From contig CAKMRJ010005523.1 of assembly GCA_928212115.1 (NCBI GenBank), forward strand, positions 106,812,833-106,876,832: a stretch of DNA of 64,000 nucleotides, in the 5' to 3' direction. Each line of letters starts with the position of its first letter. Position 1 is the stretch's first letter. The DNA is from Lactuca virosa. Its lineage: Eukaryota > Streptophyta > Magnoliopsida > Asterales > Asteraceae. The notes below the pieces were generated by a model. That model searched no databases. It had not been told where the DNA came from and was given only the letters and a program-made list of their open reading frames with translations. Below are positions 57,784-64,000 of the stretch, in pieces. A program made the translations under genes and the position numbers.

Positions 57784-58559
57784 TGATGGGTTTTGAGCAA
57801 TTCTAACGCTCCTAAGTGTACATGCAACCCTAGAAAACCTTGGATCTATGTTTGTCTAAAATACATGCAAAATACGTTTTCCAAGGTTCATAAACCCATC
57901 TAGCATACATGGGGAACTTTATAATATAAAAGATAGCTAGAATTACATACCTTGTAGTTGTTATGATTCCTTGAAACCTTGAGAGCCTAGCACCCCAAGT
58001 GTGATGCCTCAAATGTTTCACACAACACCAAATGCTTTGGAATAACTTTGAGAGATATGTAGAACACTTGCAAATCGGCCTAGCCCTCTTGCAACTTCTT
58101 GTGTAACCGATTTTGGTGTATGACATGTTCTTTATATAGTGTGTCACATCTAGGGTTACACCATGTAAACCCTAATGTGACATGACTCTTCATTTCCATG
58201 ACCCATGGGTTTGTAACTCCCATGGAGCCTCCATGGAGCATCCAATGGGTTTAACCCAACTTGATAATCCATGAAGCCTTTTAGCCCACTATACAAGTTA
58301 TGGATGATTTACATAATCAACCCATATATTTAATTAGTTATCTTTTGATCACTTAATTAATTCCAAATTAATTCTTGATCAATACTAATTAAATAATACT
58401 ATTAATATATTAGAACTTATAATATATTAATAACCACAAGTGTTATTTCTCTCATTTAGTCTATCCAAATGCATGATGTCATGCAACCCAAATGGACCAT
58501 GCCGGGTCGGGTCAAGTACATACCAGAAATAGTTATGGACTTAGACACCTTATCCAACA
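57784..58559 (-). repeat. 5' LTR of copia element D
   Basis: 776 bp. On the minus strand it carries a TATA box (CACTATATAAAG, about 58146-58135) and the donor ACAAG/GTATGT at 57951/57950. Starts one base from the PBS. Confidence 0.95.
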
Positions 58560-58564
58560 TTTTG

Positions 58565-58849
58565 TGTCTCTCCCTCTCTCTCTTTCTTCCAAATTGCTTT
58601 TGGTGTTTGTGATCTATTAGAGGCATCACTTTTTAGGTGCTATGTTCTCAAAGGTTGAAGATCAAGCAAGCTACAATTGAAAGGTAAGATTCTAACAATG
58701 TTTTAGATATGAATTTTGATTTATGTATGCTAGTTTAGGGTTATAGCTTTGGATGATTATTATTGCATGTAGAATTAGATAAAACCTAGATCCAAAGCTT
58801 TAGGGTTGCATGGGCACCATAGGATAGATATAATGCTCAAAACCCGTCG
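58565..58849 (+). repeat. 3' LTR of copia element E, right part
   Basis: Continues the LTR of E after D with TGTCTCTCCCTC and ends CAAAACCCGTCG. It includes the donor sequence AAAG/GTAAGA near 58684. The duplication CAATG of E follows. Confidence 0.9.
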
Positions 58850-58854
58850 CAATG

Positions 58855-58999
58855 TTTTTGAGTCGGTGAAAGTTCAGTGACAACACCACAATGGGTCAGA
58901 ATAGGCATAGGAGCCAAAGGACGAGATGAGGGAGCATTACCCAGAGCTATTTGGGGCAGTGGACTTCAAGGACAAAGTTTGATTCAAGTGGCGAAGAAT
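58855..58999 (+). pseudogene. Chromodomain tail of gypsy element C
   Basis: Resumes the frame cut at 43004: VFESVKVQ, stop, QHHNGSE, stops, then EPKDEMREHYPELFGAVDFK and KV, stop. HYPELF and the following FGAVDFKD are the usual end of Tekay-like pol. The typical WTWEPE tryptophans have become stop codons. The 3' LTR starts at 59000. Confidence 0.8.
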
Positions 59000-60822
59000 T
59001 GTAACATCCGGAACCGTAAGGTACTAAATTCATTCGTTCTTCCATTTCGAGGGCCCTCACAATGTGAGATATTGGGGGATCACGTCGTGAGTGACCATTA
59101 ACCTGTTGACCCAGATCCTTGGAGCCTTACGACGTGAGACATAAGGTCTCACGATGTGAGCATGGCTTAATGACCCCAAATCCTAACTTTTGGGTATTTA
59201 AGGGAATGAGAGGCTAGGGTTACCCATCCTTAACCTCTCTCACCCTCTAAGCCTCTAGAAACTCTATATTTCCTGTAACCTTGAGTGATTTGTTATTTTT
59301 GCTTGTGGAAAGGAAGGAAAAGGAGAGAAGAAGAATCATCTTGGGAAGGGAGTTGACTGGGATCACCATCATCATCAGTTCTCATCTTGTTTGGACCATT
59401 GTAAGTATGAAGACTAAAGCTTTATTGCATTTCATGGCTAGCTCTAGTTTTTTGGCCCATTTTCTCATGTTTTGTCTTGATTAGAGTGGAGTTGATCCAT
59501 AAAGTTAGCAACTTTATGAATTCAAATGGTATTTTTAGTCTTATATCATTAAGATTTGGGACTTGGTGGAGTAATAAAGCTTGCATGAGAACTTGAGGCC
59601 ATAGTTGTACTTTTTGAAACAAAATGGTGAAGGGACATGTATGGTGCACGCATATCCATAAAGCAAGCATTTTTATGGACCATTAGGGTCAAATTTAACT
59701 AATGGAAGGGGTGAGATTAAGGGTTGAATGGATTAAAAACGTTGGAAAGGTGGTTTTGGCTTCAGACCGCTCTCATGACGTGAGACATAAGGTCTCACGA
59801 CGTGATCATGAGTCACCGTCCCAACTGAATCGTCTGAGTCGGGAGTGAGTCCCGAAATCGGATCGGACATGTCTCATGAAGTGACCAAGGATTGGTGACC
59901 ACGTGAGGAGCTCTTTTGGGCCTTAATAGGCCACTAGTTTCTTACTTGGAGCCTTGGGTGTCGTTTAGGAATTTTAGCTTTCTTGGGTTCGGCCCATGAG
60001 GGGTTTTGGGCCCATTTAGGAAGATGGGCCACTATGGGCCGTTTTGGTGTTAATGGGATAGACTTTGGTTTTGGGCCAAGTAAGAAAAGGCTAAAATGAT
60101 CTTTTACCCTGGATGATGGACAAGTGATTTAGATTCTTGGTTATAGGTTAAGACCCAATTCTTAATTGGGTATTACTGATGATGTTAGCACGGGGATTTT
60201 CCCGATCAGCAAATCGGGACTTTACCTGAGAGACTCTGCAGCTTGAGGTGACTTTCCTCACTGTGGTTAGCGGGTCGACAACAGCAATGCTGGCCCATGG
60301 TTTGATATGTTAGGATGCTAGTTGTCTGTGTGACTCTTGCTTGTGTTATGTGTTTATATGTTTACCGGGCGGGGACCGATGACTATATTGTATGCTATTA
60401 TCTTTGTGATTGTATGATTATATGTTTATATGTTTATATGTTTATATGTTTATATGTATTTCGAGCGGGGACCAATGCCAGGCAGGGCCTGTTAATTGAC
60501 AGATCTATTTACCGAGCGAGGCTCGATGTCGGGTGGGGCCCATTATATGTTTTATATGTATGTTATGTGGTATTTTGGGGAGCACACTAAGCTTTGTGCT
60601 TACGGTTTTCAGTTTATGTTCTAGGTACTTCTGGTTCGAAGGGGAAAAGGCCGGGATGATTGCAGTGCACACACCATATCGCTCCGCATTTTATATTACT
60701 CTGATATATTTGGATATTATTGATACACTTTGACTCACTATGGTTTTGATGATGTTGTTTTGGATAATGGTTTTATTAATTTAAAAGTCGAAATTTTTAG
60801 TCTTAAATTTTGGGACGTTACA
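59000..60822 (+). repeat. 3' LTR of gypsy element C
   Basis: 1823 bp, TGTAACATCCGG to GGGACGTTACA. It has the same series of CTCACG/CGTGAG palindromes near its start and the same GGGCGGGG-type repeats near its end as the 5' copy. Duplication TAATC follows. Confidence 0.93.
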
Positions 60823-60827
60823 TAATC

Positions 60828-63261
60828 TCCTAACCGCATCATACGATCAAACGGTCAAGGCCCTACCAGCCTAACATTCCTGACTAAATCCTTGGCGTTC
60901 CTGAGAGAAAAATTGACTATATCATGCTTCTAGCCCAACAACTTCCATAGTAGGAACATCACATGTGTCTCCGAAGTCACAAACCTAACGATAACTTGTT
61001 GTATGTTCACAATCTAACCAATCTTGAATTCTTCCCGACCACAAAGAACTTCGGCGTATCCTTAAGAAACACATCGATCCAATTCTCCAACCATGGGTAC
61101 ATCGATGATAGTCTACCCACTCCTTCTCTCTCTCTCTCTCATGTAGTAAAATCCCAATAAAAAAGCTTGCATACTCACATCACAGATTTAGTTGCCCTAG
61201 GTATGAAAACCCAAAAATTTACCATGCATATATCCTCAAATCAAACTACTCGGTTCTCCCCCACTTAAGGTTCAAACCACTACCTGTCTGTGAAAACAAT
61301 CAAACTATGCATCAACAGTGTCCTTGAAGTCCATCTCCACTGTCATAGACAATCCATGCATCTTTATCAGAACCAAGTTGATCGATCACCTCTAACTTCT
61401 AAAGGCAGTAAAAAACTCCCACTACAACAACATTTTCTCACTAAAGGAGAATGATTATGGTATGAACTCGTTTCCGAGTCAAAGTTAGTTTAAACACTTA
61501 GGCACAATACTAATTAGATAGAAAGTTGAACAACAATTCTAAGGTTATGCAAACCTATTCATGCAGCTTCCCAAACATGGTCATATTATAAATGACACAA
61601 ACCCGAATATATAGACCTAATGTATGTAACTAGGATATGAAAATAAAATTTAAAGCATGAAGGATACATACCTATGAGACCTTGAGGTATTGTCTTTGCC
61701 TCTTGAAAAATCGCGAGTGATGGGGTCTGAGTCGCCACAACCGCTAAACGTGTGCAATTTTCCCTAATGTGACCAAGTTGACGACAATAATGACATAATT
61801 CTTCCTCCATGGTGAAATCTTGGCAAACATGGCCCTTCCTTACACACCTTCCGCATTTGAACTTGTAACACACAGGCTTGTGGGTTCCTCCACCCTTAAC
61901 GTAAATGTTGTAGTCCTCCTGGCCTCCAGTTTTTGGCATGGCAACATTTAGCTTATTAGATGTTGTTAGTAGAGTCGAGTCATGTGTCCACTTCTACTTT
62001 CCCAATTGCGTCTCTAAACCAAGCTCCCATTCTTGGGTCACCTCGACAATCCTATCAGCCCGCTGAACGGCTGCAATCCGCTCCTCGAACTTGGCGACCA
62101 ACCTGTCAGTGATATGCCTAATAATACCAGGAAAGTCCTCTTGTAAGGTCTGTGAGACCTCAACATGCGCAATGTCGTGTTGTCAAAACCCATCCCAGAG
62201 CTCTCTGTCATGTTATGTGTAGTCAACATTCTATTGAAATAAATAGAACTCGTCACCATCTACCCAAAAGGGTCTTTATTACACTACTTTACATCTATCA
62301 GTCCAATGGCGTCCCCGATCATCAATCTCAATCAAATGGTCAATCGTTAAAACGATGTACTAACACACTATTAGTATACTTACTAATTCCCACTCAGCTC
62401 CTTAGAATCCTCATGACTTTACTTGATTCGAGTACATATCCTATGATTTCAGTTGTACGGGCCCAATACTATGTTCCATACCTATCCATACTTTCCTAAA
62501 AAAAATCATCCCGAATCCTGTAAGTCACTTCCCCAAGCAGATACTCGCAAGCCTTGATAATCAATGCTCTCGTCGAACAAACATACTTCCTAGGTTCTCC
62601 TAAGATTTCCCTCTCTCTCACCCTCTACTATCAGCTGTAAAAGAACCTTCACCAATGTCAAACATCGAAAATTAAAAAGTTGTCTGACTAAAAGACCTAG
62701 CACTGTAACGGTTAAGCTCAAACGAGAGCTACACAATAAAGCCAAATCTTTCATTCTAAAACCGTTCAATCCTCGTGGGATGCAACTTAACACATTTATT
62801 TAATATATATCTAACATCAATAAAGATTCCATAAGCAAAAAGCAAGCAGCATTCGAGCATGGAAACTAACAGGCAAAAAGGCATCAACTAAATATGGCAA
62901 TCATAACTTGCAATTCCGGAAGATCTTTAGCCTACCCACTAGCATGCATCAATTCCAATTCTCATAACATGCATAAAGGCCTCTATCCTAAGCAGGAACC
63001 CTAACATGCAAAACTTAGCAGATCCTTATTCTAACTTCTTGCATGCATACTCTACTATAAAAATATAACATATCAACATGTATGGGTATCTTGAGAATCG
63101 CTTACTTGATCTCGGCTGATTGGACGCATTACACCCCCTTTCCTTTATAAAACATTTTTAGAAAACTTGTTTTCTTTTGAAAGATTTTATCAATTCCTCA
63201 GTTTGAGTTCAGAATCACCTGAGAATGTGCCCGAATCCCTTAAACTAAGGCTCTGATACCT
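60828..63261 (-). other. Right internal piece of element F
   Basis: From the duplication of C to the PBS of F (complement at 63249-63260). Apart from the gag zinc-knuckle frame listed separately, frames are short and show no pol domain. A CT run is at 61122-61140. Confidence 0.5.
61586..61939 (-). pseudogene. Gag zinc-knuckle region of element F
   Basis: A 117-residue minus-strand fragment. It begins MPKTGGQEDYNIYVKGGGTH, then CYKFKCGRCVRKGHVCQDF, then a canonical knuckle CHYCRQLGHIRENC (CX2CX4HX4C). After it the frame reads into non-coding-looking sequence. The paired knuckles are like those of Ty3/gypsy gag proteins, which bind the packaged RNA. The capsid part expected upstream (62000-63200, minus) is not recognisable; it is probably decayed. 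Confidence 0.6.
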
Positions 63262-64000
63262 TGAGGTAAAAATTTCACATTTAAATTAACCAAAACAATT
63301 CATCCATTCATTAATTCCAAAAGGATAATTAGAGTAATAACTATTCTAAAAAAACAATAACAATTCATAAAGATAGTGTAGAAAAAAATCTATGGGGATG
63401 TAGTGCGATCACGTCGGGCCCTTCCTTTGGATCGAAATCCGATTCCATGGACAAAGAGTACCATAGAAGAGTATCTTTAAGGTTTGAGGGTTTCTAATAC
63501 AAAAATCAAGTAAAAAGGATGTTATTTACTTGGTTCAAGGTATCGATACAAGACCAAGTAATTTAAGGATGTTGAATAGATGCCCAAGCAACATCTAACT
63601 GGTCCAAGAAATGCTTATACACACCAAAAAAGGAAACGAACCCAACATTTACAAAAACCCGAGAATGGTGTGCACAAGAGCTTTTAAACTCATTCCAAGG
63701 TTGAATAATTGGTTCCTGCAGTCCAACCATGGTCTAAAGTGATAAAAGGACTAGGAAACATTTTTAGAAAAGAACTAGAGGTCTAGGTCTAGGACTCAAC
63801 CAAAACTATTGAAAACAGGTAGGAACAAGAAATCTCGCAATATGTTCAGTTTTGGAAGTTCACCAGTATTTTTGACGAGCCTACACTCGATCTGAAGTGT
63901 TAAGGGGCTTAGAAGTCATCATTAGAAAGAAATTGAGAGGCTTTAAAACCCACCAAAATTGCAGCAAAGCTAGCGGTCACAACAGAAAACTCACAATACG
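63262..64000 (-). repeat. 5' LTR of element F, cut by the window end
   Basis: Matches the 3' LTR: 63270-63420 corresponds to 16620-16790 and 63430-64000 to 17695-18260. It begins TGAGGTAAAAATTTC next to the PBS. The 900 bp found between these blocks in the left LTR are missing here. Confidence 0.78.

Larger units (their letters stand above)
50553..58559 (-). mobile_element. Ty1/copia element D, minus strand, inside the LTR of E
   Basis: 8007 bp with LTRs 50553-51328 (3') and 57784-58559 (5'), each 776 bp, differing at roughly 16 positions by hand count. A perfect duplication TTTTG is at 50548-50552 and 58560-58564. PBS complement is at 57771-57782 and purine tract complement at 51329-51341. 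It is the only uninterrupted copia element of the group in the window, but its gag-pol has five premature stops and one frameshift. Tail-to-tail with E. Confidence 0.96.
43005..58849 (+). mobile_element. Ty1/copia element E, containing element D in its 3' LTR
   Basis: The 5' LTR is 43005-43764 (its first 60 or so bases deleted) and the PBS 43766-43777. The coding region starts at 45167 and the purine tract CCAAGTGGGAGAC ends at 50048. The 3' LTR is in two parts, 50049-50552 and 58565-58849, separated by D. Duplication CAATG follows at 58850-58854; on the left only CAAT (43001-43004) is kept next to the deletion. The LTR belongs to the same subfamily as A. Confidence 0.9.
20029..60822 (+). mobile_element. 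Ty3/gypsy chromovirus C, split by copia elements B and E
   Basis: LTRs are 20029-21960 (plus one base at 37417) and 59000-60822, both TGTAACATC to GGGACGTTACA. A perfect duplication TAATC is at 20024-20028 and 60823-60827. The PBS TGGTATCAGAGCC is at 37421-37433. Coding order is gag zinc knuckle, aspartic protease, reverse transcriptase, RNase H, integrase with GPY/F motif, and chromodomain, as in Tekay-like chromoviruses. The body is split by B (in the LTR/PBS junction) and E (in the chromodomain). All frames are heavily broken. The LTR pair is visibly more diverged than those of B or D, in agreement with greater age. Confidence 0.92.
16591..64000 (-). mobile_element. Ty3/gypsy-type element F, partial, host of element C
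   Basis: A minus-strand element. Its 3' LTR is 16591-18897, internal pieces are 18898-20028 and 60828-63261, and its 5' LTR starts at 63262 and runs out of the window. The PBS (complement of GGTATCAGAGCC, 63249-63260) abuts the right LTR, and a purine tract (complement 18898-18910) abuts the left. Long segments of the two LTRs match (17695-18260 with 63430-64000). Only a gag zinc-knuckle region is recognisable inside; no pol motif was seen, so it is either non-autonomous or very decayed. Element C sits in it with duplication TAATC. Confidence 0.78.

Overview
This window is nuclear DNA of a flowering plant, with no prokaryotic gene organisation. About nine tenths of it is transposable elements inserted into one another: Ty1/copia and Ty3/gypsy LTR retrotransposons with primer-binding sites for initiator tRNA-Met, a LINE end, a CACTA element and a hAT-like MITE. 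The motif ACTCGACGAGT in the copia leaders and the style of the LTRs suggest a composite such as lettuce (Lactuca); that is recall-based inference, not something the sequence proves. Only one ordinary nuclear gene is supported, a two-exon LEA-like gene at 11967-12437.

Left block (337-11254): a small, internally deleted copia element G (LTRs 337-485 and 11072-11254) was entered by a minus-strand copia element A (497-10678). A was in turn entered by a copia solo LTR J (5404-6177, duplication GCAGC) and a CACTA element K (8291-9817, duplication ATC). Next comes a 4.7-kb island (11255-15912) with the LEA-like gene, a degenerate tandem repeat, a hAT-like MITE (14167-14763, 8-bp duplication TTTCTACA) and an unidentified LTR-like stretch.

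Right block (15913-64000): a LINE 3' end appears to be interrupted by a minus-strand gypsy-type element F (about 16591 to beyond the window end). F is interrupted by a chromodomain gypsy element C (20029-60822, duplication TAATC). C carries two copia elements. B (21961-37411, duplication GTTAC) lies at the 5' LTR/PBS junction of C; it contains a non-autonomous gypsy element H (25589-31225, duplication CGATT) and a gypsy solo LTR I (32274-34653). E (43005-58849, duplication CAATG, left copy damaged) lies in the chromodomain of C; it contains a minus-strand copia element D (50553-58559, duplication TTTTG) in its 3' LTR. Target-site duplications allow the order of most insertions to be read directly.

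All gag-pol frames carry nonsense changes, shifts or insertions, so nothing here is predicted to be autonomous. A, B, D and E (and solo LTR J) belong to one copia group. Their leaders share an architecture not tied to coding: a strong splice donor inside the LTR, a PBS, palindromes, two hairpins with a common loop, and a splice-acceptor sequence ending exactly at the gag ATG. H carries five long stem-loops with a conserved loop and covarying stems. These two RNA-level patterns are the most unusual things in the window.
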